From an uncultured Synergistaceae bacterium (GTDB lineage: Bacteria; Synergistota; Synergistia; Synergistales; Aminobacteriaceae), in NCBI GenBank assembly GCA_937870605.1, contig CALMZW010000324.1:1-5864 (forward strand): a stretch of 5,864 nucleotides of DNA, written 5' to 3'. The notes below the pieces were generated by a model. The model did not search any database and was not told the origin of the DNA. It saw nothing but the letters and a program-made list of their open reading frames with translations. This document shows positions 1-5,326 of the stretch, piece after piece. Every line of letters begins with the position of its first letter. Positions within the stretch are counted from its first letter, which is position 1. The position numbers and the translations under genes are program-made.

Positions 1-1
1 A

Positions 2-298
2 CATGTGACCGCGCAGCTGACCTTCGCACGCGAGAACGGCGTCGAAATCAGGCGGGGCGATCCGAAGGACCAGGTTCCCGGAAAGAACATCGTTATTCCG
101 GCGCACCCGTCCATGATCCGCGCACGCGATCTTTCGCTCGACGACCTACGGGTTTCGTATCTTCACAACGCCTTGAAGAACAGGCCGGCGACCGCAACGG
201 TCGAACTCAGCGCCGTGGAGACGAAGTACCTCTCGGAAGAACTCGGCGTGGGGCCGGAAGCGCTCGCTCCCCTTCTGCAACGGGCGCGACGCCCATAA
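2..298 (+). CDS. C-terminal end of an unrecognised protein (5' partial)
   Basis: The reading frame is open from the first bases of the window to a TAA at 296-298, so this is most likely the last 98 or so codons of a longer gene. A GTG at position 5 is in frame, but the frame continues to its left and only four bases precede it, so no ribosome binding site can be judged. The fragment looks soluble, with no membrane segment. It contains a hydrophobic strand with an IVIPAHPSM motif (residues about 30-38 counted from the GTG), then a charged region, and ends in a helix-prone tail with an Arg-rich terminus (RARRP). Codon use resembles that of the neighbouring genes. I do not recognise the family and assign no function. 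It converges on the exonuclease III gene, with a GC-rich hairpin between them. I am fairly sure it is coding, given base composition and the clean stop before the hairpin. Confidence 0.6.
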   Translation, partial: HVTAQLTFARENGVEIRRGDPKDQVPGKNIVIPAHPSMIRARDLSLDDLRVSYLHNALKNRPATATVELSAVETKYLSEELGVGPEALAPLLQRARRP

Positions 299-310
299 CG
301 AAGGAGAAGA

Positions 311-348
311 CGCCGGGGGAGGATGCCATCTGCGCTCTTCCCCCGGCG
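311..348. terminator. GC-rich hairpin between convergent genes, probable terminator
   Basis: Bases 311-323 pair with 336-348, giving a 13-bp stem with one G-U pair on the plus-strand transcript, around a 12-base loop. The hairpin starts 13 bases after the stop of the left-edge gene and lies 7 bases beyond the stop of the exonuclease III gene coming the other way. Read on the minus strand, the stem is followed by a pyrimidine-rich tail (TCTTCTCCTTCG), so it best serves the minus-strand operon. On the plus strand the following CGTTGCTC is a poor U-tract. A two-way terminator is likely but not certain. Confidence 0.6.
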
Positions 349-354
349 CGTTGC

Positions 355-1137
355 TCAAAGGTCGAACACGCCGACGACGGGCGTATGATCCGAGGGGCGC
401 TCCCAGGCCCGCGGCTCCCGGTCGATGAATGCGTCGCGCGAGCATTCCGCGAGTTCCGGCGTGGCGAGGATATGATCGATGCGCCATCCGATATTCCGTT
501 CGAGCGCTCCCTTGACACGGTAGTCGAAAAAGGAGAATTCGCCCGGATCCGGGCGATGCTTCCGGAAGCCGTCAACGAACCCCCAGGAAAGGACATCCCG
601 ATACGCCGCCTGCGCGTCCTCGTGGAAACACACATGGGTGCGCTTGTTCTCCGGGTGTGTCACGTCGGCATCCGTCGGAGCGATGTTCAGATCCCCCGTC
701 CACAGGACCGGCTTCCCCGAATACTCCCGATCGAACAATTCCCGCAGCCGCGCGAAAAAGCGCAACTTCACGCCGTAATCGGGCAGAGTGATCTCCTTGC
801 CCTGTGGAATATACGTGTTGACGAAATACGCGCCGCGGCAGCGACACCGCACGACGCGCGTCTCACCGTCCGGCGTTTCCCCGTCGCCGAGTCCGAAGGC
901 GACGTCTTCGAGCGGAATACGGCTGACAATCGCGACGCCGTTGTACGATTTTTCGCCGCGATATACGGCTCGATAGCCCATCGTCTCGAAATCCGCAAGC
1001 GGGAAATCCGCGTCGACGGCTTTCGTCTCCTGAAGACAGAGAAGATCCAGAGGACATTCTTCGAGCCACCGGCGAAGAACAGGGAGACGACTTCGCACCG
1101 AGTTCACGTTGAACGACGCCATTCGAAATTCCGACAT
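355..1137 (-). CDS. xth: Exodeoxyribonuclease III (AP endonuclease, EEP family)
   Basis: Encodes a 260-residue Mg-dependent nuclease of the ExoIII/APE1 family, which incises DNA 5' of abasic sites and degrades one strand of duplex DNA 3' to 5' in base-excision repair in the cytoplasm. The length is normal for the family. Visible motifs in order: Asn10 in SFNVNS; the metal ligand Glu37 in LCLQETKA; SYNGVAI (64-70); Tyr109 in NTYIPQG; Asp149 and Asn151 in WTGDLNIAPTD; GWRIDHIL (217-224); and the catalytic pair Asp250-His251 in PSDHTPVVG at the C terminus. All expected catalytic residues are present. The frame extends 25 codons further upstream, but those run into the previous gene and look unlike the family. 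The ATG at 1137 has a near-perfect Shine-Dalgarno (AAGAGGTGAT) and places the first beta strand correctly. It lies 25 bases downstream of the EamA gene and is probably the last gene of that operon. Confidence 0.95.
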   Translation of the reverse strand: MSEFRMASFNVNSVRSRLPVLRRWLEECPLDLLCLQETKAVDADFPLADFETMGYRAVYRGEKSYNGVAIVSRIPLEDVAFGLGDGETPDGETRVVRCRCRGAYFVNTYIPQGKEITLPDYGVKLRFFARLRELFDREYSGKPVLWTGDLNIAPTDADVTHPENKRTHVCFHEDAQAAYRDVLSWGFVDGFRKHRPDPGEFSFFDYRVKGALERNIGWRIDHILATPELAECSRDAFIDREPRAWERPSDHTPVVGVFDL

Positions 1138-1144
1138 GGATCCG

Positions 1145-1154
1145 ATCACCTCTT
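1145..1154 (-). promoter_or_regulatory. Ribosome binding site of exonuclease III
   Basis: On the minus strand this reads AAGAGGTGAT, almost the full complement of the 16S rRNA 3' end. It lies 7 bases before the ATG at 1137. It fixes that start over the upstream in-frame ATG at 1212, which lies inside the EamA coding region. It falls in the short gap after the EamA stop, supporting reinitiation from a shared transcript. Confidence 0.75.
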
Positions 1155-1162
1155 TTTCGGGT

Positions 1163-2032
1163 TCACTTCTTATGGACGGACAGACACAGGAGTCCCGCGA
1201 GCAGAAGCGCAACGCCGCAGGCGCTCGTAAACGACATCGGTTCTCCCAGAAAGAGAACGCCGAGCAGAAACGCTGTCAGGGGCTCCGTAAGGGTCAGCGT
1301 ATAGGCCTTGCTCATGGGGGTGAACTGAAGCCCCCAGCTGAAAAGCGAATATGGCAGGGCCGTGGCGATGGCTCCCATATGAAATGCGACTCCGGCCCCA
1401 CGGGCCGAAACAATCCACGACATGTCCGACGTGAAAAGAAACGGCGAAAGGACGAGCGCTCCAAGGGCAAGCGCCGCTATCGCCGCGTCCTCGGAAGGGC
1501 GAACGCGGCCGATCCCCTTGATTCCGATCCCGCAGAGAGCGTAGCAGACGGACGCGAGGGCCGCGAGGAGAATGCCCCGGAAATCGGCCTTCATCGCGCC
1601 TCCGGAAAGCGACAGCAGACAACACCCGGCGACCGCGAGCAGCGTCGCGATGCCCCAGCGCAGCGTCAGGCGCTCTCCGTAGAAGATCCTCCCGAAGATG
1701 CCGGCCGCAATGGGTGCGCTCCCGACGGCGACCATGGTTCCGATCGCAACCCCGGTCAATCGCAGCGAACTGAAAAAGCAGATCTGAAAAAGCGCCATCC
1801 CCAGGGCAGCGGGAATACACGCCAACCAGGGCCATGCGCCCCGAAATACGCTCGTTCCTCTCCGGACAAAGGAAAACAGGAGCAAAAGCACCCCGGCGAC
1901 ACCCAGACGCATCGCCCCCACAGCCATCGGTGACACGACCATCGGCGACAAAAGCGCCTGGGCCGTTCCGGACGTGCCCCACAAGATTCCCCCAACAAGT
2001 ATCGCCAGGGCCCCTGCGGATTCGTTTCCCAA
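1163..2032 (-). CDS. EamA/DMT-family transporter, ten transmembrane helices
   Basis: A membrane permease of the drug/metabolite transporter superfamily, with two EamA repeats of about five helices each; members export or import metabolites such as amino acids and nucleotide-related compounds. The 289-residue form begins with a hydrophobic helix carrying the family's LWGTSG signature (residues 17-22). The first repeat ends in a long helix finishing at YGERLT (98-123). The second repeat has the matching block TLTEPLTAFLLGVLFLGEP (247-265), and the protein ends in a last helix and a short basic VHKK tail. Length and layout are normal. The substrate cannot be read from the sequence. The start is uncertain: TTG at 2032 has an AAAGG about 10 bases upstream and gives a typical N terminus, while GTG at 2041 and TTG at 2068 are also in frame. 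The gene follows the 2-hydroxyacid dehydrogenase by 42 bases and precedes exonuclease III by 25, so the three probably share a transcript. A keto- or hydroxy-acid substrate is only a guess from the neighbour. Confidence 0.88.
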   Translation of the reverse strand: MGNESAGALAILVGGILWGTSGTAQALLSPMVVSPMAVGAMRLGVAGVLLLLFSFVRRGTSVFRGAWPWLACIPAALGMALFQICFFSSLRLTGVAIGTMVAVGSAPIAAGIFGRIFYGERLTLRWGIATLLAVAGCCLLSLSGGAMKADFRGILLAALASVCYALCGIGIKGIGRVRPSEDAAIAALALGALVLSPFLFTSDMSWIVSARGAGVAFHMGAIATALPYSLFSWGLQFTPMSKAYTLTLTEPLTAFLLGVLFLGEPMSFTSACGVALLLAGLLCLSVHKK

Positions 2033-2074
2033 AATGATCACGCCTTTCGTGTATGCGGCGCCGCACAACGGCGG

Positions 2075-3082
2075 TCAATCCGAAGCGTTTTCGGCGTAAT
2101 CCTCCCGATCGACGCGTCCCGAATACGGATCCCCCCTCAGAAAACAGGCCACGTTTCCCGCGGCTGCGATGGACGCTTCTTCAAAACCGTTCTCGGCGCT
2201 GTTCGAATTGTGCGGGGAACCGAGGACATTCGGCAGATCGAGAAACGGAAACCGGAGGGTGAAATCTCCCCCGCCCCATGTCGGTTCCTTCCACCAGACG
2301 TCGATTCCCGTAAGGAAATCGGTGTTCGCGCGGCAGTGTTCATATAACGCTTCTTCGTCCACAAGACGCGCGCGCGCAACGTTTACGAAAATGGCGTTGC
2401 GTTTCATGGTTTCGAGTTCGCGCTTTCCTATGACGTTTCTGGTATGTCGCATCAGCGGTAACGACAAAACGACGACATCCGACATCGGAAGCATCGTCGC
2501 AAGATCGTCGAGCGTTCCGCAGAAAACCACGTCGTCCTGCGTCCTGCCTGACGAATTGATCGCCGCTGTCTTCATCCCGAACGCCCGAAGAAGATCCGCG
2601 ACCTTTTTCCCGATTCCGCCGTACCCGATGATGCCGGCGGTCTTTCCGCGCAGGGTTCGAAGGATGGGTTCTTCCTTGTGGAAACGTCCCCGTTTCAGCT
2701 CCTCGTGCAACGGAAGGAGTTGTCTCGAAAGCGCCAGAATCATCGCGACCGTGTGCTCGGCGATCTGCGACGCCCACCCTCCGGCGTTGCAGGCGATCGG
2801 CAGTCCGGACGGAATATCCGCAAACGGGAGAAAGTCGACGCCGGTCGATATGGTCTGAAGCAGACGCATCTTTTCCAGGAGCGGATACTCCTCCGGACGG
2901 ATCTCCCTGTTGAAAAAGAAACACAGAAGGGCGTCACTTTCCTGAATCGCCCCGGAACGCTCGGTCTCCGCACAATCCTTCAGGAACGAAACCGTGCAGG
3001 CGGGTTCCAGAACGGCGCGCACGCTCGTTCGAAGCCGGTCGTTCATCGCGCAGGTTACAAGGACACGTGGCTTTCGGGTCAT
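2075..3082 (-). CDS. D-isomer-specific 2-hydroxyacid dehydrogenase
   Basis: A 335-residue NAD(P)-dependent cytoplasmic oxidoreductase that interconverts 2-keto acids and D-2-hydroxy acids (the family of D-lactate, glyoxylate/hydroxypyruvate and phosphoglycerate dehydrogenases). The N-terminal substrate domain holds LLQTISTGVDFLP (74-86) and CNAGGWASQIAEHTVAMIL (98-116). The Rossmann domain begins with the dinucleotide motif GYGGIG (153-158). The catalytic triad is complete: Arg237 in NVARARLVDEEAL, Glu266 in DVWWKEP and His291 in GSPHNSNSAE. Two departures are visible. The end of the second Rossmann strand reads INSSGR (175-180) where NAD-specific members carry an acidic residue, and Ala238 replaces the Gly that usually follows the catalytic Arg. 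The exact substrate is unknown. The ATG at 3082 has AGGAGG 7 bases upstream, so the start is secure. It is the first gene of a probable operon with the EamA transporter and exonuclease III, and is divergent from the ferritin-like gene. Confidence 0.92.
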   Translation of the reverse strand: MTRKPRVLVTCAMNDRLRTSVRAVLEPACTVSFLKDCAETERSGAIQESDALLCFFFNREIRPEEYPLLEKMRLLQTISTGVDFLPFADIPSGLPIACNAGGWASQIAEHTVAMILALSRQLLPLHEELKRGRFHKEEPILRTLRGKTAGIIGYGGIGKKVADLLRAFGMKTAAINSSGRTQDDVVFCGTLDDLATMLPMSDVVVLSLPLMRHTRNVIGKRELETMKRNAIFVNVARARLVDEEALYEHCRANTDFLTGIDVWWKEPTWGGGDFTLRFPFLDLPNVLGSPHNSNSAENGFEEASIAAAGNVACFLRGDPYSGRVDREDYAENASD

Positions 3083-3114
3083 AATGGATCCTCCTCACCT
3101 GAATTCTTGTTTTT

Positions 3115-3123
3115 ATTATCGCA
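3115..3123 (-). promoter_or_regulatory. Probable extended -10 promoter of the dehydrogenase operon
   Basis: On the minus strand this reads TGCGATAAT: a 5/6 match to TATAAT preceded by TG one base away, the extended -10 arrangement that can work without a strong -35. No good -35 is seen at normal spacing. Transcription would start near 3108, giving a leader of about 25 bases that includes the AGGAGG site before the ATG at 3082. Confidence 0.45.
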
Positions 3124-3155
3124 TAGAGGATGCATGCGGAGCCATACAACCGTCT

Positions 3156-3186
3156 TTCACAAATTTCGCCTTCAGACGTGTATAAT
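3156..3186 (+). promoter_or_regulatory. Probable sigma-70 promoter of the ferritin-like gene
   Basis: A consensus -10 hexamer TATAAT sits at 3181-3186. A 5/6 -35 match TTCACA lies at 3156-3161, separated by 19 bases, slightly longer than the 17-base optimum. Transcription would begin near 3193, about 40 bases before the ATG at 3233. It is arranged back to back with the promoter-like site of the dehydrogenase operon. No recognisable Fur or PerR box was seen. Confidence 0.6.
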
Positions 3187-3232
3187 AGTTCTCGGGTTTT
3201 CAATATTCTCATTGCGAACGGGAGGGAAGTAC

Positions 3233-3706
3233 ATGACATCAAAGTGTTTCGAGATGAAAGAGGCGCTTCGTTACGGCATCCACGCAGAAATCGAGGCCGG
3301 ACAATTCTACAGGGTTTGGGCGGAAAGCGTATCGGAACCCCATCTGAAGACCGAACTCATGGAACTCTCCGAATGGGAAAGCGAACACGAAGAAAGTCTC
3401 AAGAGCATGTATGAAAAAATGTACGGCGAAACGTGCGCCATCGATCCGACTGTCGTCGTCTCCCCCGAGCTGAAGGTGCAAACGAAGGACTTCGGCGATG
3501 TCACGTCGCTGCTGCGCATCGCCTCCGCGGCGTACCTGTCCGAGATGCGGGCCATGGAGTTCTACGAGAAGCTTTCGAAAGAATCGGACGGCGAAGCGGC
3601 CGTCATGTTCGGCAAACTCATGGAAATGGAAAAGGGACATATGGATATCACAAAGAAGCAATACCTCAGGATCCGCGAGGACGTGGCCGGGTTCCGCGCT
3701 TTCTGA
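3233..3706 (+). CDS. Ferritin-like di-iron protein, rubrerythrin superfamily, no rubredoxin domain
   Basis: A 157-residue, mostly helical soluble protein with the four-helix-bundle pattern of rubrerythrin-type ferritin-like proteins, which bind two irons and typically reduce peroxide or handle iron in anaerobes. Two similar halves can be seen. The first has Glu19 in HAEIEAGQFY followed by the ExxH ligand pair Glu49/His52 (WESEH). The second has Glu104 in SEMRAMEFYEKL followed by Glu133/His136 (MEKGH). This is the full set of likely di-iron ligands, spaced as in the family. The halves are joined by a polar linker (about residues 65-90). The CxxC rubredoxin module of classical rubrerythrin is absent, so electrons would have to come from a separate partner; none is encoded here. 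The ATG at 3233 has GGAGG 7 bases upstream and a good promoter. The reading frame is open far upstream, but only as the antisense of the dehydrogenase. Transcribed alone and ended by the terminator at 3731. The exact activity is inferred. Confidence 0.87.
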   Translation: MTSKCFEMKEALRYGIHAEIEAGQFYRVWAESVSEPHLKTELMELSEWESEHEESLKSMYEKMYGETCAIDPTVVVSPELKVQTKDFGDVTSLLRIASAAYLSEMRAMEFYEKLSKESDGEAAVMFGKLMEMEKGHMDITKKQYLRIREDVAGFRAF

Positions 3707-3730
3707 TCCCCGACAGGCGCAAACGACACA

Positions 3731-3767
3731 GGAACGGCCCCGGTTTTTCCGGGGCCGTTCCTTTTTT
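3731..3767 (+). terminator. Strong rho-independent terminator
   Basis: A perfect 13-bp stem (3731-3743 with 3749-3761, starting GGAACGGCCCC) closes a five-T loop and is followed directly by six Ts at 3762-3767. It begins 24 bases after the ferritin-like stop. The convergent ligase gene stops at 3769, so the same hairpin may also end that transcript, although the minus-strand tail (TGTGTCGTTT) is a weaker U-tract. Confidence 0.93.
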
Positions 3768-3768
3768 C

Positions 3769-5247
3769 TCAAAGAGGTTTTTGCCGGAGCATCCTGCGAA
3801 GCACCTTCCCGGTGCTCGAAAGCGGGAACGCGTCGATGAACTCGACCTTTCGCGGAACCTTGAAGTGTGCGAGCTGACTTTTGCAGTATTCGACGATTTC
3901 CCGCTGCGTCACCTGCATTCCTTCGCGTTTCTTGACATACGCCATCGGGACTTCTCCGTTGACGGGGTGCGGCATTCCGACGACAATCGCCTGGGCGATC
4001 GCGGGGTGCGCATGCAGCGTCGCTTCCACTTCCTGGGGATAGACGTTGAACCCGCCGACGATGATGATGTCCGTCACCCGGTCGAGAATGGTCACGTTCC
4101 CCTCATCGTCGAGCCGGACGTAGTCCCCCGTGTTGAACCAGCCGTCGCTGAAGCGTTCCGCAGTCATTGCGGGATCGCGGAAATAACGGTCCGTCACGGA
4201 AGGCCCGCGGACCCACAAGACACCTTCCCGGCCATCGAGATCCTCGCCGGTTTCCTTCTTCAGTTTCCATTCGTATCCCTCGATGAACGGTCCGACCGTC
4301 CCCAGTTTGCGCGTCGCGTAGGATCTGTTGACGCACACGACGGGAGAACATTCCGTAAGACCGTACCCCTCAAGAGGCCCCACGCCCATGACCTTCCGCA
4401 CTTTTTCGTCGAGCTGCACGTTGAGGCGGTCGCCTCCTGTCACGACAAGACGGAGCTTGTCCGGAACCGTCGCTCCGTGTTCGATCGCGCTGAGTGCGAG
4501 CGAGAGCATCGTGGGAACGACGATCATCGCGCTGATCTCCGACTGGTTCATGGATTGAAGCGCGCCGTTCAGAGGCAGGAAGGACGGAAGGATCGTCTGC
4601 TTCATGTCGCACAGCAGCGGCATGAGGCCGGATACGGTGTAGCCGAACGAGTGAAAGTTCGGGAGCACATTCAGCAACGTATCGCCTTCGTGCAGCTCCG
4701 TCAGTTGACGAAAGACCGTCGTCGCGTTGTCGTACAGATTGCCGTGCGTCAGCGGCACGGCCTTGGGAAGCCCAGTCGTGCCGGATGTCGCGAAAATGAC
4801 CGCAAGATCCTCGGATTCGGGCGTTCCTTCCCGGTGAGGCAGCTTCGGAAGCGGATCGTCCGTCCCGGTCATGACGGACGGGATGCCCTTTTCGGCAAGC
4901 GCCGCGCCGAGTTCATCGAGTCCTTCCGCGAGAAGGACGCAGAAAGGGTCTACGAGCGCGAGCGTCCCCACTGCCGAAGGAATCCCCGATTTCGCGTTGA
5001 GCGGAGAAATCGCTCCGTCGAGCCGCCATGCGGCGATCGAGAGGGCAAGCACTTTCGGGGAATTCGGCAACAGAACCGCAATACGCTGTCCTTTGCCGAA
5101 TCCGGACGATTCGAGGCTTTCCGTACATCCGTCGACGAGGGCCAGAAACCGCTCCTTCGTCCACCAGTCTCCGTTCCACCAAAGGATCCGTTCTTTCGGT
5201 GAAATAGCCAGGCGTTCGAGAATCGCCTGTTCCAGTCGTTTGCTCAT
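3769..5247 (-). CDS. AMP-forming acyl-CoA synthetase-like ligase (ANL superfamily)
   Basis: A 492-residue cytoplasmic adenylating enzyme that would activate a carboxylic acid with ATP to an acyl-AMP and then to a CoA thioester. Motifs in order: P-loop TSGTTGLPK (154-162); FHSFG (198-202), as in fatty-acyl ligases; YGLTE (295-299); GWFNTGD with ATP-ribose ligand Asp375; hinge region LDRVTDIIIVGGFNVYPQEV (388-407); and near the C terminus STGKV with catalytic Lys481. Length and order are normal for medium/long-chain or aryl-CoA ligases, and the enzyme looks complete. Unusually, the hinge position that is normally Asp or Lys is Thr392. The acid substrate cannot be read from sequence. The ATG at 5247 has a GGGGGAG site close upstream; the in-frame ATG at 5271 adds eight residues but has no convincing site. 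Divergent from the M20 amidohydrolase, 79 bases away, so the two may be co-regulated. Confidence 0.9.
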   Translation of the reverse strand: MSKRLEQAILERLAISPKERILWWNGDWWTKERFLALVDGCTESLESSGFGKGQRIAVLLPNSPKVLALSIAAWRLDGAISPLNAKSGIPSAVGTLALVDPFCVLLAEGLDELGAALAEKGIPSVMTGTDDPLPKLPHREGTPESEDLAVIFATSGTTGLPKAVPLTHGNLYDNATTVFRQLTELHEGDTLLNVLPNFHSFGYTVSGLMPLLCDMKQTILPSFLPLNGALQSMNQSEISAMIVVPTMLSLALSAIEHGATVPDKLRLVVTGGDRLNVQLDEKVRKVMGVGPLEGYGLTECSPVVCVNRSYATRKLGTVGPFIEGYEWKLKKETGEDLDGREGVLWVRGPSVTDRYFRDPAMTAERFSDGWFNTGDYVRLDDEGNVTILDRVTDIIIVGGFNVYPQEVEATLHAHPAIAQAIVVGMPHPVNGEVPMAYVKKREGMQVTQREIVEYCKSQLAHFKVPRKVEFIDAFPLSSTGKVLRRMLRQKPL

Positions 5248-5290
5248 GAAGGCTCCCCCTATTCTCTCCATTCTCTGTATGAACCCGAAT

Positions 5291-5302
5291 TATGGTACCA
5301 TA
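5291..5302. promoter_or_regulatory. Perfect 12-bp palindrome in the divergent ligase/amidohydrolase gap
   Basis: TATGGTACCATA reads the same on both strands and sits in the 79-base gap between the two divergent starts, 25 bases before the amidohydrolase ATG. It overlaps -10-like sequences (CATAAT on the minus strand at 5294-5289; TACCAT on the plus strand at 5296-5301), but neither has a convincing -35. It could be a regulator's operator or a shared core-promoter element; a chance palindrome cannot be excluded. Confidence 0.35.
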
Positions 5303-5326
5303 TCCTTCACGCAGGGAGGAAGAGAT

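Noticed and set aside
1138..1212. A 25-codon upstream extension of exonuclease III starting at 1212
   Set aside because: It overlaps the end of the EamA gene and is unlike the family N terminus; the ATG at 1137 has the near-perfect ribosome binding site.
385..1230. A 281-codon plus-strand open frame opposite exonuclease III
   Set aside because: It is the antisense of xth, which carries all catalytic residues. No ribosome binding site or known motif is visible.
1109..1933. A 274-codon plus-strand open frame opposite the EamA gene
   Set aside because: The translation is a low-complexity, Arg/Gly/Gln-rich string, while the minus strand encodes a clear ten-helix permease.
2678..3232. Upstream extension of the ferritin-like reading frame
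   Set aside because: The frame is open but runs antisense through the dehydrogenase and across the promoter. The ATG at 3233 has a strong ribosome binding site and gives the correct family N terminus.
3433..5202. A 589-codon plus-strand open frame covering the ligase region
   Set aside because: It is antisense to the ligase, whose ANL motifs are unmistakable. The translation is rich in Arg, His and Pro with no recognisable domain, as expected from the GC-biased opposite strand.
5248..5271. An eight-codon longer ligase starting at ATG 5271
   Set aside because: There is no convincing ribosome binding site upstream, whereas the ATG at 5247 has a GGGGGAG site at usable spacing.
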